Origin: Bacteroidota bacterium
GTDB taxonomy: Bacteria > Bacteroidota > Bacteroidia > Chitinophagales > Chitinophagaceae
Length of the DNA: 64,000 bases
Direction of reading: 5' to 3'
NCBI GenBank assembly: GCA_947454025.1
Contig: CANGIZ010000001.1
Coordinates: 1 to 64,000 of the forward strand
Of the stretch, positions 41,092 to 51,431 are shown piece by piece. Below the pieces are notes generated by a model. That model was not told the DNA's origin. It did not search any database and saw only the letters and a program-made list of their open reading frames with translations. The position numbers and the translations under genes were made by a program. The first letter of the stretch is position 1. Every line of letters begins with the position of its first letter.

Positions 41092-42444
41092 TTATTTTTT
41101 TTCTTCAAATAATTTATCCTTTGAAACTGGCTTTACCAAACTGCCTTCTTTTAAAGTTTTACTTACGGTACTATACGGCCCCGTAATCACTTCCTCGCCT
41201 ACTTTTAAACCAATAATTTCAATATAATTTAAGTCTTGGATATCCGTTTTTACTTTCACCATTTTAACTTTATTATCTTTCTGCAAAACAAAAACAACCT
41301 CGTTCACCGCATCATCTTTAGCTGCAGGAGTATCGCCATTTTTATCATCCGACTTGGTAGAAACTTTTGTATCCTTACCATTGCCTTCTTTGTCTCTTGT
41401 AGTTACTGCATTTAAAGGAACAGAAATTACATTCACTTTCGATTTGGTTTGAATGTCAGCGCTAGCAGTCATTCCTGGACGGAATGGGAATTTGCTATTC
41501 TCTTTAATTAAATCCTCATAACTAGAAGGCTCTAAACGAATATGTACTTTATAATTAGCCACTTCGGTTGCCGCAGCCGTTACAGAAGTTGCAGCACTTA
41601 CTGGATTCGCTATTTTATATACCACCCCTTTGAACTTTCTATTATTATAGGCATCTACTTCTACTAAAGCAGTGTCTCCAATTTTTACTTTCGTAATGTC
41701 ATTCTCTCCCACATCCACTCTTACTTCAATACTTTTCATATCGGCAACACGCATCATTTCGGTACCAGCCATTTGCGCTGTACCCACAACACGCTCCCCT
41801 TTTTTAACGCTCATTGAACTTATAATACCGTCCATTGGAGCAGTAATAGTAGTACGCGCTAAATCTTTTTCGGCACGAGACAATTGCGCTTTTACACCTT
41901 GGATTTGAGCTTCCCCGCTTTTAATAGATTGTAAAGCACTATTGTAACTAGACTCTGCCGCACGATAAGACTGTTCAGTTTGTTCGTACTCTGATCTTGA
42001 AACAATTTTATCAGCTAATAATTTCTTATAACGCTCGTAAGTAGCCTTCGTGTTTTCATAGCTGGTTCTTAATCCACTCAAAGATGCTTTTACGTTTTCA
42101 TATTGTGCTTGAAACTGATTAACACTAGCAGTAACTTGATCCTTTTGAGAAGCGTAAATGTCGGCATATATTTTAGCCAATACTTGACCTTTTGTGACTT
42201 TATCGCCTTCCTCAACAAGTAAATTCACCACCTCACCCGAAATGTCGGGGCTTACTTTTACTTCTACTTCAGGATACACTTTACCACTTGCATTTACCGA
42301 CTCGGTAATGGTGCGCAATTGTACTTTTTCGGTAGTTACTTCTTCGCCTTGTTCTTTACCAATTACACCCGCTTTTTTCAAGCCTACCAACAGTATAATT
42401 ACTGCAGCTAAACCAACGAGTACCCAAATTAATTTCTTATTCAT
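41092..42444 (-). CDS. RND/MacA-type efflux periplasmic adaptor (HlyD family)
   Basis: Lipoyl-like VKVSPDISGEVVNLLVEEGDKVTKGQVLAKI, coiled coil hairpin, TITAPMDGIISSMSVKKGERV. Confidence 0.92.
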   Translation of the reverse strand: MNKKLIWVLVGLAAVIILLVGLKKAGVIGKEQGEEVTTEKVQLRTITESVNASGKVYPEVEVKVSPDISGEVVNLLVEEGDKVTKGQVLAKIYADIYASQKDQVTASVNQFQAQYENVKASLSGLRTSYENTKATYERYKKLLADKIVSRSEYEQTEQSYRAAESSYNSALQSIKSGEAQIQGVKAQLSRAEKDLARTTITAPMDGIISSMSVKKGERVVGTAQMAGTEMMRVADMKSIEVRVDVGENDITKVKIGDTALVEVDAYNNRKFKGVVYKIANPVSAATSVTAAATEVANYKVHIRLEPSSYEDLIKENSKFPFRPGMTASADIQTKSKVNVISVPLNAVTTRDKEGNGKDTKVSTKSDDKNGDTPAAKDDAVNEVVFVLQKDNKVKMVKVKTDIQDLNYIEIIGLKVGEEVITGPYSTVSKTLKEGSLVKPVSKDKLFEEKK

Positions 42445-42471
42445 GTTGTATAGTTAAAATGTGTAGATAGA

Positions 42472-43932
42472 TTATAATGACAAAGCCTCTCCTTTATAAA
42501 ACTCAAGTAATTTGATTCTAAAAACATACTCGTATTGAGCAGCTTTATAATTCACTTTTGCTTTTAAGAAGTTGTTTTGATTGTTTAATAATTCGATAGT
42601 GCCTAATAAACCTAGCTCATATCGCTTGGTTGCGAATTGAAAAGTTTTTTCGGAACTAGCCATTGCTTTTTGTGAAGCAATTAATTTATTGAATGACATT
42701 ACTGCATTGGTGTATGCGGTATAAATATCTTGCTTTAATTTAAGCTGCGTGTTTTCGGCTTGTAAAGTTGCGCTTCGATAATTTAATTTAGCTTGTTGGT
42801 AAGCAACTTTAGATTGATTGCCATTGAAAATTGGAATAGACATTTGCAATCCAAAGCTTTGTCCAAAGTTATTGTTTACTTGATTGCCCCAGCCGTTCCA
42901 AATATTACTCCAGTCTCTTGTAGCAGTAGTAGGTGTATAAATAGGACTTTGAATATAGTATTTAGCACTATTAACTGTTACAAATGGAGTGGTTGCATTG
43001 GGTGTAGAATACCCAGAGAAAGTAGCTCCATTAATATAACTAAATACATTCGAAAAATTAGAACTTAAATTATAACCAAAGCTTAAGCTAGGATAAAAAT
43101 TAGCTTTTGCTGCTAATTGATTTTTTGAAGCTGCTTTTACACGCAATGCTGCTGCTTTTACACCAGGTAAATTTTGAGCTGCAACACTAAAAACATAATC
43201 GGGTTGTAAATCGGCAAATGACTGTAATTTGATTTTGTCAACAGGTTGCACTTGAATATCAAATGGTTTGCTTGCGTCTAAATTTAATAACGCTTTTAAT
43301 AATAATTTGCTTTGTTCCACATTGGAAGTAGCATTTATAAAAGTGCTGCTATCGTTAGCCAATTGTGTTTCTAATTCTAATAAATTTAATTCTGGCAACA
43401 ACCCCACTTCCACTCTTTTTTTAGTGGCTGCTAATTGTTCTTTGGTTTGACCAATTTGTATGCGCGCAATTTCGGATTGCTCTATTGCAGATAATACTTG
43501 TAAATAATAGGTAGCAACACTTAATGAAACGTCGTTCGAAGTATTTTGTTTATCGGCTTCCGATGCTTGCCAACTATAATTAGTGGCTTCGGCATTATTA
43601 CGCAATTTGCCTGCATTAAAAATTTGAACGCCTCCTTGTAAACCAAAATTGTTGTACAAGAATTGTGTGTTTGTAAAACCGTTGGTTGTGGGATCAATAG
43701 AACGACCTAAACGAAGACCCATTCCAGTTGAACCGTTTAGGGTTGGCAACTGCCCCGACTTGGCCAAGTCGACTTGTAATTTTGCCAAACGAGATTGCAC
43801 ATCGGCTTGTTGCACCGATATATTATGCTGAACTGCATATTCTACACAGGATTTTAAATCCCATTGCACCGGCTCCTGAGCTTGAAGGCCCAGTGAACAA
43901 CCAATTAATAATAAAGAAAGTATATATTTCAT
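42472..43932 (-). CDS. TolC family outer membrane efflux protein
   Basis: Signal peptide; OEP repeats; WDLKSCVEYAVQHNISVQQA. Confidence 0.92.
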   Translation of the reverse strand: MKYILSLLLIGCSLGLQAQEPVQWDLKSCVEYAVQHNISVQQADVQSRLAKLQVDLAKSGQLPTLNGSTGMGLRLGRSIDPTTNGFTNTQFLYNNFGLQGGVQIFNAGKLRNNAEATNYSWQASEADKQNTSNDVSLSVATYYLQVLSAIEQSEIARIQIGQTKEQLAATKKRVEVGLLPELNLLELETQLANDSSTFINATSNVEQSKLLLKALLNLDASKPFDIQVQPVDKIKLQSFADLQPDYVFSVAAQNLPGVKAAALRVKAASKNQLAAKANFYPSLSFGYNLSSNFSNVFSYINGATFSGYSTPNATTPFVTVNSAKYYIQSPIYTPTTATRDWSNIWNGWGNQVNNNFGQSFGLQMSIPIFNGNQSKVAYQQAKLNYRSATLQAENTQLKLKQDIYTAYTNAVMSFNKLIASQKAMASSEKTFQFATKRYELGLLGTIELLNNQNNFLKAKVNYKAAQYEYVFRIKLLEFYKGEALSL

Positions 43933-44074
43933 GTGTTTATTTTAGAGCTCATTAATACCCTACAAAATTAGGGTAATAGCCGGTAGCTGACTAATTTTTA
44001 GACAAACGGAAAAGAGTGCACATCAAACCCTATTTTAGGTAGATGAAAGGTGCTTCTATCCATCAAAATGCTAT

Positions 44075-45400
44075 TTAAGCACTCTTTTTGTAATAAAATA
44101 GGCGATAAAGGGTCAAAACAATGGCAATAAGGATCACCGCCGTTAAAGCAGCATAAGGCTTATCAATTACTACCGCCACCGCCACGAATGCATACGACAA
44201 TACAAAAATTACACAGAAAATTGGGGTCCATCTTTTTAAAGCACCAGTTACAGATTCGTCGCCCTGTCTTTTACTACGTAATATTAATAAAGTAGCTGCC
44301 GAAGTGCTCATGCCCATACAATCTAAAAAGATACTAAAGCTCAATACGTCATCTACCCCTTTTCCAAAAAAGGCAATCGAAATAGTAGCAATTGCAAAGA
44401 CGGTTAATCCTGGAATTAATGCTTCCGTTTTTGGATTTTTATATTGAAATATTTTAGGCAATACATTATCCTCACTCATCGCAAACATTACACGAGGATT
44501 GCTCATAAGTAATACATTCACATAAGCAAGTACACTTAACACCATGGCAAAGTCAAAAACTTTAGCACCAAATTTTCCAAACCAAGCTTCAAATAATAAA
44601 GAGCCAATGGCGTTTGCATTTTTCATATTTTCAAAACCAATCACTTGCACGTAAGTATAATTGATAGCGAAATATAAAAACAAAACAATTCCAATTCCAA
44701 ATACAATTCCTCTTTGCATTGTTTTTGCAGATTGAACTTCGGAACCAAAATTAATGGTTTGTTGATAGCCTCCATAAGTAAAGAATACGGCCACTAAACT
44801 TACCAATAACAATAAGCCCCCATTGCTTCCATTGTATACATATATTTTGCCTTCATTGAAACCATGTGGTGGTACTGTAACCCCTTTAAACAATGAAGAA
44901 ATAAGCAGTACGATTAAACTAATTTTTACCACCATCAACACGTTCTGTGTACGACTACTTGTTTTTAAACCTAACAAATTCACAATATAAAAAAGGCCCA
45001 CCGATAAAGAAGCTATACAAACATTAAAGAAAGTACTCGATGGATGTCCGAACAATAAATCACTTACATAGTCGGCTCCAATCAACGCAACCACAGCAAG
45101 CGAAGCTGCATTGCTAATTAATATCAACACATTAATAGTAAATCCAACACCGGGATGATAACAATGTGCAAATACTTTATAATACCCACCCATCACAGGT
45201 AAACGTTGTCCAATTTCGGCATAAGTCAATGCCCCAAATAAGGCAATAATGCCACCAATAATCCAGGCACTAAAAAAAATAAGTGGGGTGCCCGATTTTG
45301 CAGCAATGGTTGCTGGCGTTTTAAAAATGCCCATGCCTATTACCAAACTCACTACAATCATAGTAAGGCTAAAAAAATTAATAGCTTGTTTTTGTTTCAT
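44075..45400 (-). CDS. APC-family amino acid permease
   Basis: 12-TM pattern, MGIFKTPATIAAKSGTPLIFFSAWIIGGIIALFGALTYAEIG. Confidence 0.9.
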   Translation of the reverse strand: MKQKQAINFFSLTMIVVSLVIGMGIFKTPATIAAKSGTPLIFFSAWIIGGIIALFGALTYAEIGQRLPVMGGYYKVFAHCYHPGVGFTINVLILISNAASLAVVALIGADYVSDLLFGHPSSTFFNVCIASLSVGLFYIVNLLGLKTSSRTQNVLMVVKISLIVLLISSLFKGVTVPPHGFNEGKIYVYNGSNGGLLLLVSLVAVFFTYGGYQQTINFGSEVQSAKTMQRGIVFGIGIVLFLYFAINYTYVQVIGFENMKNANAIGSLLFEAWFGKFGAKVFDFAMVLSVLAYVNVLLMSNPRVMFAMSEDNVLPKIFQYKNPKTEALIPGLTVFAIATISIAFFGKGVDDVLSFSIFLDCMGMSTSAATLLILRSKRQGDESVTGALKRWTPIFCVIFVLSYAFVAVAVVIDKPYAALTAVILIAIVLTLYRLFYYKKSA

Positions 45401-45510
45401 TCAACTATATTTAAGTTCCACAGGGTTTGTTAAGGATAAATATATTAAAAATGGCGTAGTTTTCAACAAAGCGTTGATAATTAAAACCAACACCTGGGAT
45501 AATTCTATTT

Positions 45511-45690
45511 ATGTTTGTTCTGGAATTAGGTTCATGAAAATGATTAAAAGGGAATCCAGTTAAAGCTGGAGCTATTCCCGTAGCTGTAAGTTCATCGTTG
45601 TTCGCAACGAATTGCACAAATCCACTGAAGCAATTTGGGAAGGATGCAATTTAAAAGAATAAGCCAGAAGACCTGCCTAGTTAATTTATA
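45511..45690 (+). promoter_or_regulatory. Cobalamin riboswitch
   Basis: AGGTTCATGAAAATGATTAAAAGGGAATCCAG..GGAGCTATTCCCGTAGCTGTAAG...CCACTG..TTGGGAAGG...AAGCCAGAAGACCTGCC; upstream of BtuB-like receptor. Confidence 0.95.
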
Positions 45691-45744
45691 ACCAACAGCT
45701 TTCGGGTAAAAAGCGGGATTGTAAAAAAATTGCAAAGCAGGTTA

Positions 45745-45779
45745 TCGAAGGGCAAGCAAACGATATAGCTACCCTTCGA
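45745..45779 (+). promoter_or_regulatory. Leader hairpin between riboswitch aptamer and btuB
   Basis: TCGAAGGG ... CCCTTCGA perfect 8-bp arms. Confidence 0.55.
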
Positions 45780-45845
45780 ATCTCGGCAATTAATTATGGT
45801 TCTCTTCATCTTGAAAGCTCATTGTTAACCACAAAAAACAAAACA

Positions 45846-47774
45846 ATGAGCAAAAAATTAATCACGCTCTCGGTAGGCTTAATCGCCACCACCCTCCTCT
45901 TTGGGCAAAAAGACAGTGTTCCCAACAACAGCAAATCCATTACTTTGGATGACGTAATAGTTACTGCCAACAAAATTGAGCAAAAGCAAAACACCACTGG
46001 CAAAGTCGTAAGCATTATTACTGCTGCACAAATTCAAGCGAACGCAGGAAGAACCATTGCACAAATTTTAAATGAAGAAGCCGGATTGTATTTGCCAGGT
46101 TCCTTAAGCAATGCAGGTACCGTACCCAGTATTTATATGCGCGGAGCTTCCAGCGGAAGAACATTGGTGTTAATTGACGGCGCACCTGTTGGTGACCCTT
46201 CGATGATTAGCAATGAATTTGATTTAAACTTAGTGCCCTTAAGTCAGGTAGAAAGAATTGAAATTTTAAAAGGTGCACAAAGTACCATGTACGGTTCGGA
46301 TGCAATTGGTGGTGTAATTAATATTATTACAAAAAACAAAGATCAGAAATCATGGGCAGGTTCTTATAGTGCTGGTAGTTATGGTGCTCAAAAATGGGAC
46401 TTACAACATGCGCATAATTTTGGAAAATTAAGTTTTGTGGCAGGTATTGAAAATCAAAGCAGCAAAGGATTTTCATCTGCAACAGACAAATTAAATACTG
46501 GAACTTTCGACAAAGACGGCTACAATAATAAAAGCTGGTTTGTAAATTTGAATTACGCATTTAATCCGAATTGGAATGTAAAAGCCTATAGCCGTCGTAG
46601 TTCCTACTCGGCTGATATTGATTATGGTGCCTTTAAAGACGACAAGGACGATCAATTTCACAATGCAACTCAATTGTCTGGCTTTGCATTAGATTATAAA
46701 AAAGCAAGTACGCATTTTCAAATACAATATCAATTTAGTACACAGGATCGTCAATATCTAAATGATAGTGCAGATCGAAAATATATTACTTTCGAAAATA
46801 ATCAGTACTGGGGCAAATCACATTTTGCAGATGCGTTTTTCTCTACTGCCGTTTCAAAAAATATTCAATGGATTATTGGATCTGATTTTAGATATGGTTC
46901 TTATCATCAAACTTATTTTTCTATCAGTGCATGGGGCCCTTATACTGATAATTTTAAAGACACTTTCCAATATCAAAACGCATTGTATACATCTTTGCTA
47001 ATTCATTCTGACAACAATAAATGGTTATTGGAAATGGGAGGACGCTATAACAAGCAATCTCGATACGGAAGCAATACGACCTATACCGTAAGCCCTTCGT
47101 TTAAAATAGATGCACAAAATCGTTTGATAGCAAGCGTTTCGACAGGATTTAAAGCACCTTCGCTTTATCAATTAAGTTATAATAGCAATTTAAAGCCAGA
47201 GAACTCCTTTAATACAGAATTCGGTATTGAACATAAATCCAATGCTGTTTTTGCAAGAGCCGTTTATTATAATCGAACGATTGACAATGGAATTGATTAC
47301 AATTATATTGATTACAACTTTTTTAATTTCATTCAACAAAAAGTAAATGGAATTGAATTAGAATTGAATTGGAAAGCATCCGCCAATCATCATTTTTCGG
47401 CAAACTATACTTTAATGAATGGCCAAGAAACCAATCAAAATAGAGTAACCACTACCGATACCGTTACTTACAACTATTTATTAAAGCGTCCTAAACATAG
47501 CGGAGGTATAAGCTGGCAATACAAAGTGAGCCCTAAATTGGACATTAGTGTAAGTGCAAGATATACAAGCAAGCGTTATGATGTAGGTGGATATGCAGCT
47601 CCTGACGTTATGCTAAACTACTATACAATCGTAAATGCCCATGTCACTTACAAATTAAATAGAAGATGGATGTTATTTGCGGATGGCCAAAACCTCGGCA
47701 ATGATCATTTCCAAGAAATTAACGGATACAATGCCATGGGCAGGAACATTATGATAGGTATTCGATTACGTTAA
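45846..47774 (+). CDS. btuB: TonB-dependent outer membrane receptor, vitamin B12 transporter BtuB-like
   Basis: Plug domain (AGRTIAQILNEEAGLYLPGS..IYMRGASSGRTLVLIDGAPVGDP) and C-terminal beta strand; downstream of cobalamin riboswitch; start set at MSKKLITL. Confidence 0.92.
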   Translation: MSKKLITLSVGLIATTLLFGQKDSVPNNSKSITLDDVIVTANKIEQKQNTTGKVVSIITAAQIQANAGRTIAQILNEEAGLYLPGSLSNAGTVPSIYMRGASSGRTLVLIDGAPVGDPSMISNEFDLNLVPLSQVERIEILKGAQSTMYGSDAIGGVINIITKNKDQKSWAGSYSAGSYGAQKWDLQHAHNFGKLSFVAGIENQSSKGFSSATDKLNTGTFDKDGYNNKSWFVNLNYAFNPNWNVKAYSRRSSYSADIDYGAFKDDKDDQFHNATQLSGFALDYKKASTHFQIQYQFSTQDRQYLNDSADRKYITFENNQYWGKSHFADAFFSTAVSKNIQWIIGSDFRYGSYHQTYFSISAWGPYTDNFKDTFQYQNALYTSLLIHSDNNKWLLEMGGRYNKQSRYGSNTTYTVSPSFKIDAQNRLIASVSTGFKAPSLYQLSYNSNLKPENSFNTEFGIEHKSNAVFARAVYYNRTIDNGIDYNYIDYNFFNFIQQKVNGIELELNWKASANHHFSANYTLMNGQETNQNRVTTTDTVTYNYLLKRPKHSGGISWQYKVSPKLDISVSARYTSKRYDVGGYAAPDVMLNYYTIVNAHVTYKLNRRWMLFADGQNLGNDHFQEINGYNAMGRNIMIGIRLR

Positions 47775-47799
47775 TACACCCTACTTAATTTTGATAGTT

Positions 47800-47834
47800 A
47801 AAAAAGCTTTGTATCTTCATACAAAGCTTTTTTT
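47800..47834 (+). terminator. Perfect hairpin between btuB and marC (terminator / marC 5' hairpin)
   Basis: AAAAAAGCTTTGTAT-CTTC-ATACAAAGCTTTTTTT, 15-bp stem; marC ATG at 47835. Confidence 0.85.
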
Positions 47835-48413
47835 ATGGAATTCCATTTTGATGAATTAGTCACCGTTATTTTTACTTTGTTTGCCGTTATTGATATTGTG
47901 GGTTCGATCCCTTTGTTAATATCGATGAAAGAAAAAATGGGTGGAATAAAATCATTCAAAGTGACGCTGATTTCAGGGGCATTCATGATTGCTTTTATGT
48001 TTTTAGGTAAGCCCTTTTTAAAAGTATTGGGATTGGATGTAAAATCATTCGCTGTTGGTGGATCGATTGTGATTTTTTTATTGGGATTGGAAATGGTATT
48101 GGGTCATGAAATATTTAAAGGCGATAAAGATGCGCATTCTGGAACCGTTGTTCCTATTGCTTTTCCTATTATTGCAGGAAGTGGAACCCTTACCACTATT
48201 ATGTCTTTAAAAGCCAACTTTGAAGAAGTATATATTTTGCTGGGCATTGTTGCCAACCTTGCCATTATTTATATTGTATTAAAATCCCTTAGCTGGATTG
48301 AGAAATTATTAGGGCCAGGTGGTTTATTGGCTGTGCGTAAATTTTTTGGCGTAATCCTATTAGCCATTGCAGTGAAGATATTCTCAAGCAATGTAGGGGC
48401 GTTGAAGCACTAA
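47835..48413 (+). CDS. MarC family membrane protein
   Basis: VIDIVGSIPLLISM, multi-TM, FPIIAGSGTLTTIM. Confidence 0.9.
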   Translation: MEFHFDELVTVIFTLFAVIDIVGSIPLLISMKEKMGGIKSFKVTLISGAFMIAFMFLGKPFLKVLGLDVKSFAVGGSIVIFLLGLEMVLGHEIFKGDKDAHSGTVVPIAFPIIAGSGTLTTIMSLKANFEEVYILLGIVANLAIIYIVLKSLSWIEKLLGPGGLLAVRKFFGVILLAIAVKIFSSNVGALKH

Positions 48414-48425
48414 TGCTTTTATTAA

Positions 48426-49694
48426 TTAGTACCCCAAGTAAATAAAAGTATTTACGGATAAGCTTTGCGGCGTAATATCTAACGCTGTACCACTACCCCC
48501 TGAAGAAACTGTTACTGTATGTGCATGTGCACCATTGGTTGTAGTTGAATTTGTACTTCCCCAAGATCCACCCCACCAGGTATTACCAGATCCATTGTTA
48601 TAAGTTTGATCTCCATTAGGTCTAGAGAATGTATGTGAGTGATCGCCATTTGTTGAAGTAGTAGCAGTAGGAAAATTGATATTGGGCAGATTGGCTTGTG
48701 AAATAGTTTTACTATTGCTACCCGTCACGGAACCTATTGTGGTTCCATTTTGAACTAAGAATGCATTATTTGCATTGGGTAAATTTGTTCCAATCCCTAA
48801 ACTAGTAGCTTGAGTTTGTTGTGAAGAAGACAATGTGGACTTAGCTCTTCCATCTAATTTAATCCAACCATTATGATCGGCGGTTTGAAAACCCGTTTTG
48901 ACATCACCATAATTAAATTGATTAAATGGTGCATTTCCAGAAATCACTTGCGCTTCAAACCATGGATAGGAACCTGTTGTACTAAAATCACCACTTCCTC
49001 CTAAAGAAGTTACAAAACCACTTGTTAGAATTCTATATGAAATTACTGTTTGAACTGTTGTAGTTATAATAGCTTCAGACAAGCCCATTGATGACGAATA
49101 TCCGGCAGCATCCCCAGGCGCATAAATTGCAGACAAACTACCTAACCAGGATGAAGCGGTTTCATTATACCAAGAAAATGCAGGTCTTGAATTTGCCCCA
49201 TTGCTCATTAATGTTGGCACTTGAGCCAATAAACGATAAGTCCTTCCTGCAGCCAACGTAATTTGACCAGTAGTAGTATTCAAGGACATTTCTTGTCCAG
49301 CTAAATTATCAACTTGTGTGAAAACCACCGTACCACCAGCAGCTATTCCTGTAGTTTGACCAGAGGATCTTGATCCGCGCAATATAGATGCACTCACTCC
49401 AGATCCACTCGCTGTTGAAATGGTTGCCCAACTTGTTCCATTCCAATAATAATACCCCGCAACAAGCCCAGCATTATTTCCTGTATTGTAAACTAATAAC
49501 CCAGTGGCAGGATTTGAAATGGTCGTATTATCTGTTCCACTTGTTAAAGTAACACGAGGTGGTAAAAATCCTTTATTGGTTGCACTCACCTCCAACTTTG
49601 CAGAAGCATCGGGTGTGCTGGTACCTATACCTGTTTGGGATTTTGCTATAAAAACCATGCACAAAAAATAAAATAAGATTCCTAACTGTTTCAT
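48426..49694 (-). CDS. Secreted fibre-like protein: QTGIGT module + phage tail collar/HxH-like C-terminus
   Basis: AQ/SQTGIGTSTPDASAKLEVSATNKGFLPPRVTLT; GWIKLDGR, NGDHSHTF, NGAHAHTV, PQSLSVNTFIYLGY; start set at MKQLGILFYF. Confidence 0.8.
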   Translation of the reverse strand: MKQLGILFYFLCMVFIAKSQTGIGTSTPDASAKLEVSATNKGFLPPRVTLTSGTDNTTISNPATGLLVYNTGNNAGLVAGYYYWNGTSWATISTASGSGVSASILRGSRSSGQTTGIAAGGTVVFTQVDNLAGQEMSLNTTTGQITLAAGRTYRLLAQVPTLMSNGANSRPAFSWYNETASSWLGSLSAIYAPGDAAGYSSSMGLSEAIITTTVQTVISYRILTSGFVTSLGGSGDFSTTGSYPWFEAQVISGNAPFNQFNYGDVKTGFQTADHNGWIKLDGRAKSTLSSSQQTQATSLGIGTNLPNANNAFLVQNGTTIGSVTGSNSKTISQANLPNINFPTATTSTNGDHSHTFSRPNGDQTYNNGSGNTWWGGSWGSTNSTTTNGAHAHTVTVSSGGSGTALDITPQSLSVNTFIYLGY

Positions 49695-49746
49695 TTTAGC
49701 AACTTTAAATATTTTTAAATAGTACCTCTTTATTAAGATAGCAAAG

Positions 49747-51375
49747 TTATAATAATCTTTCAATGGAGATGAAGTTGTTAAGATAACTTGGACCCACCAT
49801 GAGTGTAATTCTATAAAATCTTGAATTCGTCGTATCTCTTAAAAAATAATTAGCCACATCCCCACTTTGAGCAAAACCCCAGGTTGTGCCTAGGTGAGCA
49901 AAAGTTGAATTTATATTTTGAGTAACATCCGAAAAATAGGTAAAAGCATTTGTACCTGATGCACCATTATAGCTAGTATAAGCTGTTACCATTCCTGTAA
50001 ATGCAGTACCTGTTGATTTTATTTGCAAACTTCTTGCTAATCCATTAGGAGCCATTTGAACTTGTATATCCCCAAGCGTAACAGGCACACTTTCATTCAC
50101 AAATGCTGCTGCTTTTATCGCAACATTCCCACTTGGATCGGATAAATTAATTTTACCTGTCACATTCACATTTCCAGTAACATCTAAAGCTTGTGTGGGT
50201 GCATTATTACCTATCCCCACACTTCCAGTTGTATTGTAGGTATTTGTTCCTGAGAGTATCCATGGATTGATAATTGCTGAGGAACCGATTTGTTCAATGG
50301 TAGCATAGGTATAATTGGGAACTGTTTTAGCACTTGTAGTTGAAAAAACTACATTTAAAGTAATGGTAGTATTTACAGTAGGCGTATACACAATATCTGT
50401 TATCCCATTACCTGTAGCTGCAGTCCCATAATTGGTGCTAAGAATTAATGCCCTATTCCCTAATATATCTCCAGCCGCATTTTTCCATGCAATATCTATT
50501 TCAGAAGAACTTGCATTGGAACCATCTAAGGAAACACTTCCTGTTAATCTATAGGTTTTACCAGCAGTTAAGGTGAAATTCCCATTGGATGAATTATAAG
50601 GAATGTTCCCACTATTGATGGTATTGAAAACAATATTATCTCCAGTATTAACCGTTTGTATTGTTGTTCTATTTACCGAAACATAATCCACTGTTTGTCC
50701 TGTTACTGGTAAATTTCCTGCAACAAGTTTATAATAAACTCTATCAAAATCACCTGCATCTCTATTACCTGTTGTAGTTACATATACATTATAAGTCGTA
50801 CCAGATTGAAGATTCGCTTCGACCTTCCCATTGTACTCTACATGCACCGTATTGTTTATACTATATTGAGAATCGACAGCTAGTACAATGGTACCTTGTC
50901 TAACTTTAAATGTAATAGAAGCACTTGAAAATCCAGTACTTGAAAAATCAAATAAATATCTGCCAGAAACTGGAACTGTAAATTTATAGCCTGTAGCATT
51001 TGCAATGGTACTATCGGCGGTAGCATTAGAATAGGACTTACTATACAACTTTACCATATCCATTGACGTCACTCCATTTCCCGCTGAGGTAGCCGTAGCA
51101 ATGGTTGCCCAGTTGGCACCATTCCAATAATAATAACCTGCCTGTAAGCCGACTGATCCTAAATTATAAACTAATAAACCTTCAGCTGGCGATGCAATAG
51201 TGGTGGCATCTGTGGCGCTTGTTAAAGTTACACGGGGAGGTAAAAATCCTTTATTGGTAGAGTACACATCCAACTTTGCAGATGCATTAGGCGTGGTGGT
51301 ACCAATACCGGTTTGTGCATTCAAGTGTAAATTCAACGCAATCAACAATCCTATTAATAATAATTTCTCTTTCAT
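49747..51375 (-). CDS. Secreted fibre-like protein with QTGIGT module
   Basis: Signal peptide then QTGIGTTTPNASAKLDVYSTNKGFLPPRVTLTSATD..GYYYWNGANWATI; later VGIGNNAPTQALDVTGNVNVTGKI. Confidence 0.8.
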   Translation of the reverse strand: MKEKLLLIGLLIALNLHLNAQTGIGTTTPNASAKLDVYSTNKGFLPPRVTLTSATDATTIASPAEGLLVYNLGSVGLQAGYYYWNGANWATIATATSAGNGVTSMDMVKLYSKSYSNATADSTIANATGYKFTVPVSGRYLFDFSSTGFSSASITFKVRQGTIVLAVDSQYSINNTVHVEYNGKVEANLQSGTTYNVYVTTTGNRDAGDFDRVYYKLVAGNLPVTGQTVDYVSVNRTTIQTVNTGDNIVFNTINSGNIPYNSSNGNFTLTAGKTYRLTGSVSLDGSNASSSEIDIAWKNAAGDILGNRALILSTNYGTAATGNGITDIVYTPTVNTTITLNVVFSTTSAKTVPNYTYATIEQIGSSAIINPWILSGTNTYNTTGSVGIGNNAPTQALDVTGNVNVTGKINLSDPSGNVAIKAAAFVNESVPVTLGDIQVQMAPNGLARSLQIKSTGTAFTGMVTAYTSYNGASGTNAFTYFSDVTQNINSTFAHLGTTWGFAQSGDVANYFLRDTTNSRFYRITLMVGPSYLNNFISIERLL

Positions 51376-51431
51376 TTAAAAGTACTTTCTTTTTGAATTT
51401 TTATATTCTCATTTTCATTCTTTCTTAAATT

